DNA from: Desulfosporosinus sp. Sb-LF
Lineage (GTDB): Bacteria; Bacillota; Desulfitobacteriia; Desulfitobacteriales; Desulfitobacteriaceae
Length of the DNA stretch: 64,000 nucleotides
Direction of reading: 5' to 3'
Assembly (NCBI RefSeq): GCF_004766055.1
Contig: NZ_SPQR01000010.1
Location: 1-64,000, forward strand
The translations under genes and the position numbers were made by a program. Below are positions 7,895 to 14,878 of this stretch, piece by piece. The stretch's first letter is position 1. Each line of letters starts with the position of its first letter. The notes beneath the pieces were generated by a model. It made no database searches, was not told the origin of the DNA, and was given only the letters and a program-made list of their open reading frames with translations.

Positions 7895-7980
7895 TAATAG
7901 TGCTATATCGGTGTTGAGTGAAAGCCTTGATATGAGCGGAATGTAGAGTAGGATATTACTTTTATGGTTTCGTCGTGTCT
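7895..7980 (+). repeat. Intergenic repeat, copy 2
   Basis: This copy matches 2249-2335 over about 85 bases with scattered substitutions and no coding potential. The GTGACAGGGCACGTTG motif precedes it at 7872; a variant at 5448 lacks the rest of the repeat. Confidence 0.75.
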
Positions 7981-8003
7981 GGGGAATATATTCAATTTGT
8001 CTC

Positions 8004-8048
8004 GCCAGATCGTTCATATTTTGGACGGTCTGGCTCGCTTGTTTTTTA
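8004..8048 (+). terminator. Terminator-like hairpin downstream of the MATE gene
   Basis: GCCAGA..CGT and ACG.TCTGGC arms enclose a loop of about 11 bases. TCGCTTGTTTTTT follows. Confidence 0.6.
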
Positions 8049-8531
8049 CTAATGACAAATTGATAAAGGAATAAGAACTTCTGGTAATTTTCTACATATG
8101 GGATATATTTGATTGGCCAACGAGAGTAGTTTGGATTCGACATCTAATAGTTGGTCAATAATTTGAAGAGGTGGTATACTCAAGTCTGGTTTGTGGATTA
8201 AAATGTCAGGTGTAACATGCTCCTCGGACTCGATGCCCATTCTTTCATATTTCGTATTTAAGAGGAAGCATTAGAGAAAATATGGGGATAGCAGCAGGTG
8301 GAGGACAGGCCAGGGAATCATGACGGAAGACAAGATTACTTTAAGGCTAGATTTAAGTCTACCAGTATAAGATTATCGGATCCATTAAAGTTATGAAGTA
8401 AAGTCCTTCGAGGAACAGCTTTAGATCTTTTTGCAACTCATCTTAAGTGGCTTTCTGAAGGGAAACACTGGATAAATTGCATTAGGAAATCTTTTTACTT
8501 AGATAATACAAGAATGAAGACGGTGAGAAAA
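8049..8531. other. Degraded intergenic stretch before rtcB
   Basis: I see no supported gene. A minus-strand 63-residue frame (8049-8240) lacks a ribosome binding site. A plus-strand frame from about 8403 (VLRGTALDLFATHLKWLSEGKHW) reads in phase into rtcB but matches nothing I know and has no start. It is probably decayed coding sequence. Confidence 0.4.
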
Positions 8532-9740
8532 ATGTTGAAGATTAATGGGAAATATAATATAGCGAAAGTGTATACCGATATTCTGGAAGAAGGTGCTGCT
8601 ACTCAGATTGAAACCCTTTGCAATCAGGAGTTTGTAAAAGAGAGCAAAATCCGGATCATGCCGGACGTTCATGCAGGGGCCGGTTGTACAATTGGAACCA
8701 CCATGACCATTGCAGACAAAGTGGTACCTAATTTAGTGGGTGTGGATATCGGTTGCGGTATGGAAACCATCTTGCTCAGCAACAAACGCCTGGAAATGCA
8801 AAAGCTTGATAAGTTAATTTACGAGAATATTCCGTCAGGATTTGAGGTGCGGAAGACGCCACATCGCTATAACGAGCAGATCGATTTAACGCAGATCCGT
8901 TGTCACAAGGCAGTAAAACTGGACAGGGCACAAAAGAGTATTGGGACATTAGGAGGCGGCAATCATTTTATTGAGGTCAATAAGGATGAGGAGGGCAGCC
9001 TGTATGTTGTCGTTCACTCGGGCAGCCGTCATCTAGGCCTTGAAGTGGCCAAATATTACCAAGAAGCTGGCTATAATCAGTTAAACCATAATGACAAATC
9101 AGACATGGAGACACTCATTGCCCACTACAAGTCTGAAGGACGTGATAATGAAATCCAGAATGCTTTAAAGGAATTCAAAAATCAGGTGCTGACAGATATT
9201 CCGTTTCCTCTTGCTTATGTAACTGGCAGTCTCTTTGAGGACTATATTCATGATATGAAGATCGTCCAGCGGTTTGCAGAGCTGAACCGTAAAGCGATGA
9301 TTACTGAGATCGTAAAAGGAATGAAATTTAACGTAGTGGAGCAGTTCACTACTACTCATAATTACATCGATACCGATACGATGATCTTACGGAAAGGCGC
9401 GGTATCCGCTAAGAAAGGGGAAAGGCTTTTAATTCCGATCAATATGAGGGATGGCAGTCTTATCTGTGTCGGCAAAGGTAATGAGGATTGGAACTGCTCT
9501 GCTCCCCATGGCGCAGGCAGGCTCATGAGTAGGACCAAAGCAAAACAAAGTTTTACCGTTTCAGAATTTAAAACACAGATGAAGGATGTCTATACGACAT
9601 CTGTCAATAAGGAAACTTTGGATGAGTGTCCGATGGCCTATAAGAATATGGATGACATCGTAAACAATATCGGGCCTACGGCAGATATTGTTAAAGGTAT
9701 TAAACCGATTTATAACTTTAAGGCTGGAGAAGAGGATTAA
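8532..9740 (+). CDS. rtcB: RtcB family RNA ligase
   Basis: The 402-residue protein carries the RtcB signatures: 'MPDVHAGAGCTIGTTM' and 'VGVDIGCGME' (metal-binding Asp/Cys), 'GGGNHFIEV', 'VVHSGSRHLG', 'TTTHNYID' and the guanylylation region 'LRKGAVSAKKGERLLIPINMRDG', plus a C-terminal 'SAPHGAGR'. RtcB joins 2',3'-cyclic phosphate or 3'-phosphate RNA ends to 5'-OH ends using GTP and Mn2+. It repairs tRNA or rRNA. I prefer the ATG at 8532 (GGTGAG just upstream; homologues start with a short 'M..I.GKYN') to the ATG at 8514. No archease or RtcR regulator is adjacent, so its role here is open. Confidence 0.92.
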   Translation: MLKINGKYNIAKVYTDILEEGAATQIETLCNQEFVKESKIRIMPDVHAGAGCTIGTTMTIADKVVPNLVGVDIGCGMETILLSNKRLEMQKLDKLIYENIPSGFEVRKTPHRYNEQIDLTQIRCHKAVKLDRAQKSIGTLGGGNHFIEVNKDEEGSLYVVVHSGSRHLGLEVAKYYQEAGYNQLNHNDKSDMETLIAHYKSEGRDNEIQNALKEFKNQVLTDIPFPLAYVTGSLFEDYIHDMKIVQRFAELNRKAMITEIVKGMKFNVVEQFTTTHNYIDTDTMILRKGAVSAKKGERLLIPINMRDGSLICVGKGNEDWNCSAPHGAGRLMSRTKAKQSFTVSEFKTQMKDVYTTSVNKETLDECPMAYKNMDDIVNNIGPTADIVKGIKPIYNFKAGEED

Positions 9741-10190
9741 GAAAGAGAACAACTAAAGAATAGCGTCGGTATTTTGGAAACAGAATGCCGGTTTTTTTAA
9801 TATATCAGAAAGTATAAGTTTTTGGGGGTTCCCCCTTTGCTTGCTCCTTTGGTATTTGTAGTTTTATTGAAACAAATATTTTGAGACGAATAGTTTTATC
9901 GTGAAAGAAAGTGAAGCAAGGATATCGCGATGAAAGGGCTACAAATACATGTAATCGAGGATGACAACCGGCGGCTTTGAAGGAAGATGGCGCAAAAAAA
10001 CAGTTCCAGAGTATTGTTTAACCCTAAAACTCAGTTTTCGAAAATTAAAGTATGATGTTGTATATGATATATAAAAAATCTGCCGTAGCAATTTTAAATT
10101 AAAAATCCTCTTGCAAAAGTACGTGCACAGGAAAATCTTTCCCGCAATAAAATGAGTATGGGTAATTTTGGGAAAGAAAGGATGTTTGTA

Positions 10191-10478
10191 ATGTACTATA
10201 TAGTTCAACCAGGAGATTCTCTGCATAATGTTGCTATGCAGTATCATACAACGGTTAGACATTTGCTGGATTTAAATCCTCGAATCAGTAATCCTAATAG
10301 AATTCATGTTGGTGAAAGAATTGAAGTTGGTAATCAATGGAGTGGTCTCAATCCATGGAGGGGAAACGAATATATGAGGGGCCAGAAAGAATATCAAAGG
10401 GGTCGTGAAGAATATCGAAAGGGCCGCGCCGAGTATCACAAGGGTCGTGAGGAATACTCAAGACATCATGGTCGGTAA
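10191..10478 (+). CDS. LysM protein with a heptad-repeat tail
   Basis: This 95-residue protein has an N-terminal LysM domain (residues 1-46, 'YIVQPGDSLHNVAMQYHTTV...LNP.I.NPN.I.VGERI'), which binds peptidoglycan or chitin-like glycans. Residues 61-95 are five turns of a seven-residue repeat, Y-x-R/K-G-x-x-E, giving alternating basic and acidic positions; the DNA shows matching 21-base repeats. There is no signal peptide, so it may act inside the forespore or mother cell, for example on the coat or cortex. The ATG at 10191 has an AAAGGA site and starts exactly at the LysM fold; earlier in-frame ATGs would add unrelated residues. A terminator follows at 10537. Confidence 0.8.
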   Translation: MYYIVQPGDSLHNVAMQYHTTVRHLLDLNPRISNPNRIHVGERIEVGNQWSGLNPWRGNEYMRGQKEYQRGREEYRKGRAEYHKGREEYSRHHGR

Positions 10479-10536
10479 AAGGATTGAAATCAGTTAGGTA
10501 ATCAATGGGGCGATTGCTGATGGTAGATATATAAAA

Positions 10537-10562
10537 GGATCGTAAAGTTACGGTCCTTTTCG
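10537..10562 (+). terminator. Terminator of the LysM gene
   Basis: AAGGA.CGTAA and TTACGGTCCTT arms are followed by TTCGCTTT, 58 bases after the LysM stop codon. Confidence 0.7.
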
Positions 10563-10632
10563 CTTTGGCAGATAAAGGTTATTTACTACACCTTGGCGAA
10601 CCACTTACCAAGATATAGGAGGTAATCCTCTA

Positions 10633-10944
10633 AAAAAGTATATAAACTGCTACTACTTTTCTGCGCATTAAACATTGTAGATTACATAACAACCATCCTA
10701 GCAATAAGCCACGGAGCATTAGAAGTAAATCCAATAGCAAATTACTTCGTCAGCAATAATTCTCTTCATTATTTCAACTCGTTGGAGTTGGCTTACTTTG
10801 TATTTATCTAATTTATATGGCAAAAAGGAATCTGGAGGCCAGTTAAGTGTGCTAAGGGCGCTGTGGGCGACAAATTTGGCATTTAGCTTGCTATGTATTT
10901 ATAACGTGGTTGGGTTTTTATCAAGAAGTATGAAAGCACTTTAA
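10633..10944 (+). pseudogene. DUF5658-like membrane protein, frameshifted
   Basis: The first frame gives LLLLFCALNIVDYITTILAI followed by GALEVNPIANYFV and a stop at about 10809. Another frame continues with VLRALWATNLAFSLLCIYN up to 10944. The 'LN..DY.TT..AI..GA.E.NP' pattern is that of short DUF5658-type membrane proteins. At least two frame changes and no start codon with a ribosome binding site mark it as a pseudogene. Part of the same gene recurs at 12121-12205. Confidence 0.65.
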
Positions 10945-10970
10945 TTCCAAAGTGCTTTCATACTTCTTGA
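10921..10970. terminator. Perfect 22-bp stem-loop
   Basis: Bases 10921-10942 and 10949-10970 are exact reverse complements around a 6-base loop. The first arm overlaps the end of the DUF5658-like remnant. No T run follows directly, so it is a strong hairpin of uncertain function. Confidence 0.6.
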
Positions 10971-11017
10971 CGAATAGACTGAGCTGAGCTATACTAATAT
11001 TCGATCGAATTATCAAT

Positions 11018-11095
11018 CGGGGCATAGCGCAGCTTGGCTAGCGCGCCTGCCTTGGGAGCAGGAGGCCGGGGGTTCGAATCCCTCTGCCCCGACCA
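11018..11095 (+). tRNA. tRNA-Pro (anticodon TGG)
   Basis: The cloverleaf is clear. Acceptor strands CGGGGCA/TGCCCCG carry discriminator A and an encoded CCA. The anticodon stem CCTGC/GCAGG holds loop CTTGGGA, which gives anticodon TGG. The T-arm is the canonical GGGGGTTCGAATCCCTC. UGG reads the CCN proline codons by wobble. It is a single gene, not in a cluster. Debris starts right after it, as is common next to tRNA integration sites. Confidence 0.95.
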
Positions 11096-11144
11096 TGAAT
11101 TTCCCAATCTTCCTCGGTTGATATGGTAACTTGGGTTGACTATA

Positions 11145-11172
11145 CGGGGGTTTGAATCCCTCCAGTGCACCA
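11145..11172 (+). other. tRNA 3'-end-like fragment downstream of tRNA-Pro
   Basis: CGGGGGTTTGAATCCCTCC followed by AGTGCACCA looks like a T-arm plus acceptor 3' strand with CCA, but no 5' half pairs with it. It begins 50 bases after the tRNA-Pro gene and may be the scar of an integration or a decayed tRNA copy. Confidence 0.4.
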
Positions 11173-11252
11173 ATATTATAAAATATTATGATGTTCGAGA
11201 CCCATCTTACACCGCATACTTCACACTTATGTTCTAGATGTTCAATTACATA

Positions 11253-11310
11253 CAACATTAACGCGCAAGTCATTCTGATCTAGTCAGAAGGGTCTTGCGC
11301 GTTAATGTTG
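11253..11310. repeat. Inverted repeat with 17-bp perfect arms
   Basis: Bases 11253-11269 and 11294-11310 are exact reverse complements, and the 24-base interior pairs in part (TTCTGA/TCAGAA). It forms a long hairpin with no adjoining T run, just downstream of the tRNA scar. Confidence 0.65.
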
Positions 11311-11423
11311 ATATGGACTATCGGGCCATCTTGTAACTATGTATTCCATGATTACCGATCCCCTTCGGATGCGCTTAGTCTAACGGGTACCGTATAACCA
11401 AAGGATGACTATCGCATCCAACT

Positions 11424-11516
11424 GCCGGATCATTCCAAGATTGGGTAAAGGGCGTAACGCTCACCAAAGAGGAACTGAAGCTGTTAAGGGATGCTTTGAG
11501 TGGGTTGAATCTGTAA
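11424..11516 (+). pseudogene. YdbC/PC4-like remnant, second copy
   Basis: The stretch reads PDHSKIGKG, then (after a one-base insertion) VTLTKEELKLLRDALSGLNL and a stop. This is nearly a full C-terminal tail of a YdbC-type PC4-like protein. Upstream sequence is not recognisable. It is the best preserved of the four copies. Confidence 0.65.
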
Positions 11517-11559
11517 AATTAAAGTTAGTACCGTGGGCAGAATGTCTGATAATCAGTAA

Positions 11560-11592
11560 CCCCTACACTCTATTGAGTGTAGGGGATTTTTT
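11560..11592 (+). terminator. Strong Rho-independent terminator
   Basis: CCCCTACACTC and GAGTGTAGGGG form a perfect 11-bp stem with loop TATT, followed by ATTTTTT. It probably once ended the gene now reduced to the PC4-like remnant at 11424-11516. Confidence 0.85.
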
Positions 11593-11752
11593 GACATCAG
11601 TTCGTTTTTTCGCTATGTTTCGCCGTCATTCTGGAATATAGTTGTGCTGATTGAAATAGTCAACAGGTTCTTAGTGGTTTATAATCAATATTTAAAAGTA
11701 TTCCCCGTTTAAGTGCTCTCTTTTTTGATTTGTTTTTTTAAATGATGGAAGG

Positions 11753-11953
11753 TTAACTTGTTTGTCCTTGTCCTTGTCCTTGTCCTTGTTGTTGCGGTTG
11801 AGCCTGCTGTTGAATCGGTACTAATCCTTGTGTTTCATGTAATAGAGCCTGCCTTTTTAACTCGCTATAACTATCTTCCATCTGCGAATATTTATCTTTA
11901 AGTTGTTCTGATTTACTGGCTGAAGCCACTATTTCAATTTCTTTATTGATCAA
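11753..11953 (-). CDS. Small coiled-coil protein with a Gln/Gly tail
   Basis: The 66-residue protein starts at a TTG (11953) behind a GGGAGG site. Residues 1-45 are charged and helical (KEIEIVASASKSEQLKDKY...) and likely form a coiled coil. Residues 48-66 are QQQAQPQQQGQGQGQGQ-like, encoded by a hexanucleotide tandem repeat (about 11762-11790) that could change length by slippage. There is no signal peptide. The function is unknown; similar short Gln/Gly-tailed proteins in spore formers are often coat-associated, which is only a suggestion here. Confidence 0.6.
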   Translation of the reverse strand: MINKEIEIVASASKSEQLKDKYSQMEDSYSELKRQALLHETQGLVPIQQQAQPQQQGQGQGQGQTS

Positions 11954-12082
11954 GAAAGAACGCCTCCCTTAAATTTTTTAACTTATTACCTATAAAGTCT
12001 TCCCTGAATTGCAGGAATCATGTTTGGAATTTTATAGTGATATTATTTAACTGATTACAAAAAGAAGTTCGGAATGATGTTG

Positions 12083-12205
12083 CTCGCCGGATCATGCGAA
12101 GATGGGGAAGGGTGTAACGTCAGAAGTAAATCCAATAACAAATTAACTTTGTCAGCAATAATGCTCTTCATTATTTCAAGCTGATTGGGGTTGGCTCACA
12201 CAGAA
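12083..12205 (+). pseudogene. Chimeric debris: PC4-like tail joined to DUF5658-like sequence
   Basis: One continuous frame reads PDHAKMGKGVT (YdbC/PC4-like) and then directly SEVNPITN and a stop (DUF5658-like). The following 60 bases are about 80 percent identical to the DUF5658-like remnant at 10740-10800. The two remnants occur separately at 10.6-11.5 kb, so this is a recombined and decayed copy of that stretch. Confidence 0.55.
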
Positions 12206-12254
12206 AATCATGCCATTATGATGTATGAACTATTGCTGAGAGAAGGGACAAAGA

Positions 12255-12383
12255 ATGTTCAAGCATGAATTTGCAGCTAATGAGCTTCCCATTGGTGGCC
12301 GTCAGGAATGTTGGTACTGTTGCCAACATCCTGATTATTACGGGGCTATTCTTGCTGAAATAGAACGTGTTACTCTGAAGTAA
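12255..12383 (+). CDS. 42-aa Cys-containing small protein
   Basis: An ATG at 12255 follows GAAGGGAC. The product reads MFKHEFAANELPIGGRQECW followed by YCCQHPDYYG and a short helical end. The C-x2-CC with a nearby His could bind a metal. It ends 12 bases before the DUF6544-like gene, so co-transcription is likely. I recognise no family. Confidence 0.5.
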   Translation: MFKHEFAANELPIGGRQECWYCCQHPDYYGAILAEIERVTLK

Positions 12384-12395
12384 ATTAAGAGAGGA

Positions 12396-13262
12396 ATGAT
12401 GAAAGTGCCTAAATTCGTACCGATAATCTTGGGAATACTCATAATGTTCTTTTGCCTATCGCTTATAGTCACGTTTGTTGCAAATAGCTTATTTACAAAA
12501 AAGGTAGAAAGTGAAGTAGAAGCACTCTTCGCTAATCATAAACAGCAAGAAAAAGGCCTTGTTAGCAAGGCAGAGTTAGTAGGCCTGCCTTCTCCGGTAC
12601 AAAAATGGTTGGAATACTCCCAATTGGTTGGGAAGGAGAGAATCAGCACAGTTCGTTTGAAACAAGTTGGATCTTTGCGCATGAAAATAGAGCAGCCTTG
12701 GATGGCTGAAGAGGCGGAACAATATTTTACTACTGTAGAACCGGGGTTTATTTGGAAAGCCAAGATTAAGCCTGCTCGGGTTCTATTCATCGCGGGAAGA
12801 GACAGATACTCTAACGGCCAGGGAAATATGCTTATTAGGCTTCTTTCGTTAATCACTGTGGCCAACGGCTCGGGCCCGGAAATCGACCAGGGTACCATGC
12901 TGAGATACCTGGCTGAAACTGTGTGGTTTCCATCGGCTGCCTTAAGCGACTACATAACCTGGGAAGCGATTAATGAAACTTCTGCGAGGGCAAGTATGAG
13001 TTACGGTGGAGTAACCGCATCAGGTGTATTTACCTTTAACGAAAAGGGTGAGGCCGTTAACTTTACTGCTAAAAGATATATGGACAACAACGGGAAGTAT
13101 TCCTTGGAAACGTGGTCTGTATCCATGAGAGATTATAAAGTGTTTGAGGGAATAAAAATCCCTACCAAGGGAGAGCTGACCTGGAAATTACAATCTGGAG
13201 ATTTCACTTGGTTTAATTGGGAGATCACCGATATTGAGTACAACAAGCCTATCGCTTATTAA
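12396..13262 (+). CDS. DUF6544/DUF6920-like membrane-anchored protein
   Basis: The 288-residue protein has one N-terminal membrane helix (residues 8-30, 'FVPIILGILIMFFCLSLIVTF'). A soluble domain follows with the family's 'LP.PVQ.WL..S.LVGKE.I..VRLKQ.G..R' opening and a central 'ARVLFIAGRD.Y..G.G.M.I..LSL' block. This fold appears in many Firmicutes as an uncharacterised exported or membrane-bound protein. The start is one of two adjacent ATGs behind GAGAGG. It follows the 42-residue Cys protein by 12 bases. Function unknown; the family name is from memory and moderately sure. Confidence 0.72.
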   Translation: MMKVPKFVPIILGILIMFFCLSLIVTFVANSLFTKKVESEVEALFANHKQQEKGLVSKAELVGLPSPVQKWLEYSQLVGKERISTVRLKQVGSLRMKIEQPWMAEEAEQYFTTVEPGFIWKAKIKPARVLFIAGRDRYSNGQGNMLIRLLSLITVANGSGPEIDQGTMLRYLAETVWFPSAALSDYITWEAINETSARASMSYGGVTASGVFTFNEKGEAVNFTAKRYMDNNGKYSLETWSVSMRDYKVFEGIKIPTKGELTWKLQSGDFTWFNWEITDIEYNKPIAY

Positions 13263-13409
13263 AAAAGTGTGGTTTTTGCGACTGATTTTTAGCTCGATGT
13301 TAACGCTTACAAAAGTCCACCTATAGAAGATCATAGTTCTGGGAACGATAGTGTTAGCTTAGCGTTGAATGAAATATGTTACTAACTATTTTAAGGAGGG
13401 TTTTAAAAT

Positions 13410-14114
13410 ATGTTTACAACGGAAAATAGGATCGGAGACATTGTCGCGCAATTTCCAAAGTCTGCAGACGTGTTAAAGGCTTATAGTATTGACTTTTGCT
13501 GCGGCGGTGATCGTCCCTTAGCAGAAGCATTAAAAGAAAAAAATTTAGATGACCAAGAGGTACTGACTAAAATTAATCAAATGTACGTAAACTCCAAGAA
13601 TATCAAATCCAAAGATACAGACTGGACTAAAGCAACTTTAGCCACACTGACAGATCATATAGTACAAAAACATCATCGTTATCTGAATGAAGAGTTACCC
13701 AAAATCAGTGAATATGTAACTAGAATTCTAAATGTTCATGGCGATCACCATCCCGAATTGAAACAAGTCAATACGCTCTTTCACAAGCTTAAAGACGAAT
13801 TAGAGGAGCATCTTGTTAAAGAAGAACAGATTGAATTCCCGTTAATAAAGGCTTATGAGGAAAACCCTTCCCACGACAAGCTAAACCGCGCTTTGATCGT
13901 GATGGGCGATTTGGAAAAGGAACATGTTGGAGCAGGCGATATCCTCAAAGAGCTGCAGCGAATAACAGATAACTTCAAGATCCCAGCTGATGGCTGTAAT
14001 AGTTACGGACTTACGTATGCAAAGCTTTCCGAACTCATGAACGATACCTTTCAGCACATTCATCTGGAAAATAACATTTTATTCCCACGTCTTAAGGCGA
14101 AGCAATTGCATTAA
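13410..14114 (+). CDS. ric: Iron-sulfur cluster repair di-iron protein (RIC/ScdA/YtfE)
   Basis: The 234-residue product has an N-terminal DUF542 domain (residues 1-60) with the signature 'YSIDFCCGG' (Cys30-Cys31). A hemerythrin-like domain follows from about residue 75, with metal-ligand His/Glu in 'LTDHIVQKHHRYL', 'HGDHHPEL', 'LEEHLVKEEQIEFPL', 'EKEHVGAG' and 'HIHLENNILFPRL'. RIC proteins restore Fe-S clusters damaged by NO or oxidants, acting in the cytoplasm. Length and domain order match ScdA/YtfE. It is a single gene behind AAGGAGG; no clear NO-regulator box is visible. In a strict anaerobe it would protect Fe-S enzymes such as those at 51-58 kb. Confidence 0.93.
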   Translation: MFTTENRIGDIVAQFPKSADVLKAYSIDFCCGGDRPLAEALKEKNLDDQEVLTKINQMYVNSKNIKSKDTDWTKATLATLTDHIVQKHHRYLNEELPKISEYVTRILNVHGDHHPELKQVNTLFHKLKDELEEHLVKEEQIEFPLIKAYEENPSHDKLNRALIVMGDLEKEHVGAGDILKELQRITDNFKIPADGCNSYGLTYAKLSELMNDTFQHIHLENNILFPRLKAKQLH

Positions 14115-14271
14115 CGCATTGTCCCGACGCATACCAATTTTAATAATAGGTTAACGCTTAAAAAGTAAGGGTTAAATGGCCCCTTATCTTGAATTCGGGA
14201 TATGGGGCCATTTGACGCTTACCAATGAGAATCAAACTAATAGTTATGAGAAAGACTCAAATATAAATGAT

Positions 14272-14335
14272 CTTGTGGATCATTCTAAGATGGGGAGAGC
14301 GTAATGCTTTCTGATGAAGTTAAGCTAGGGGCACG
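14272..14335 (+). pseudogene. YdbC/PC4-like remnant, fourth copy
   Basis: DHSKMG is followed, after a frame change, by VMLSDEVKLG. It is the shortest copy of the repeated PC4-like tail and lies 100 bases before the Ada-like gene. Confidence 0.45.
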
Positions 14336-14435
14336 GTCATTGGTTTAGGTAAACAGTGGGTAAAAGTTCTCCCATGAAGATAGGTAATCCTAGTCACTCA
14401 AATGACTAACAATTATTCAAAGAAAGGGTATCAGA

Positions 14436-14744
14436 TTGGCTGATAATAATTCCACAAAAAATTATAGACTTCTAGATGCAAATGGAAAAGCCTATGAAAG
14501 TGACACTAAGGGAACCTTAGGAGGTCATCGTAAACACAAAATATATGGTCGTTTAGATTGTCCATCAGCCTTACGTTACATAGCTAAGAGGCAACATGTG
14601 AAAAATCGCGTGTTTTTTGCAGACGAAGGGACAGCGATTGCGGCGGGATATCGTCCATGTGCGAAATGTATGCCAAAAGAGTATGCTGTATGGAAAACAA
14701 AGAAATTAATTGTGATTTCCCTCCTCTTTCATGGTGACAAGTAA
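14436..14744 (+). CDS. Ada-type metal-binding domain mini-protein
   Basis: The 102-residue protein matches the N-terminal Zn domain of Ada without any methyltransferase or AraC part. Cys42 ('GRLDCPSA') and Cys75/Cys78 ('GYRPCAKCMP') are present. The first ligand Cys of Ada (in FC) is replaced by Gly, so only three Cys remain and a His may fill in. Ada's Zn-Cys accepts methyl groups from DNA phosphotriesters; stand-alone domains of this kind are uncharacterised. It starts at TTG behind GAAAGGG. A strong terminator follows at once. A degraded copy of its middle part lies at 18538-18615. Confidence 0.75.
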   Translation: MADNNSTKNYRLLDANGKAYESDTKGTLGGHRKHKIYGRLDCPSALRYIAKRQHVKNRVFFADEGTAIAAGYRPCAKCMPKEYAVWKTKKLIVISLLFHGDK

Positions 14745-14786
14745 TTAATCAACAGGTTTTAAAACCATTGATTAATTACTTTTTGC
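14739..14786 (+). terminator. Terminator of the Ada-like gene
   Basis: AAGTAATTAATCAA and TTGATTAATTACTT form a perfect 14-bp stem with an internal GGTTTTAAAACC second stem, followed by TTT. The stop codon of the Ada-like gene (TAA, 14742-14744) lies in the first arm. Confidence 0.75.
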
Positions 14787-14878
14787 ACTATATAATTTAT
14801 TTTGTCGAGTTTTTGAAGTACGGTTTTTTTGATTTAGGTAATTCTTTGGTTTGTTGGAAGAACGGGAGGAAAGAGAAA

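Noticed and set aside
9741-10190. Possible cyclic di-GMP riboswitch before the LysM gene (GTGCACAGGAAAATC)
   Set aside because: Only a short part resembles the GEMM consensus; the partner helices and the GCAAAGCC block are missing.
10371-10475. Possible CRISPR array from the 21-bp periodicity
   Set aside because: The repeats are in frame, code a heptad protein tail and have no spacers; no cas genes are present anywhere in the window.
11013-11273. 86-codon minus-strand frame ending in GAEGFEPPASCSQGRRASQAALCPD
   Set aside because: It is the well-known false protein produced by reading a tRNA gene backwards; it overlaps tRNA-Pro fully.
11405-11641. 78-codon plus frame
   Set aside because: It crosses a strong terminator and is an off-frame reading of the PC4-like remnant.
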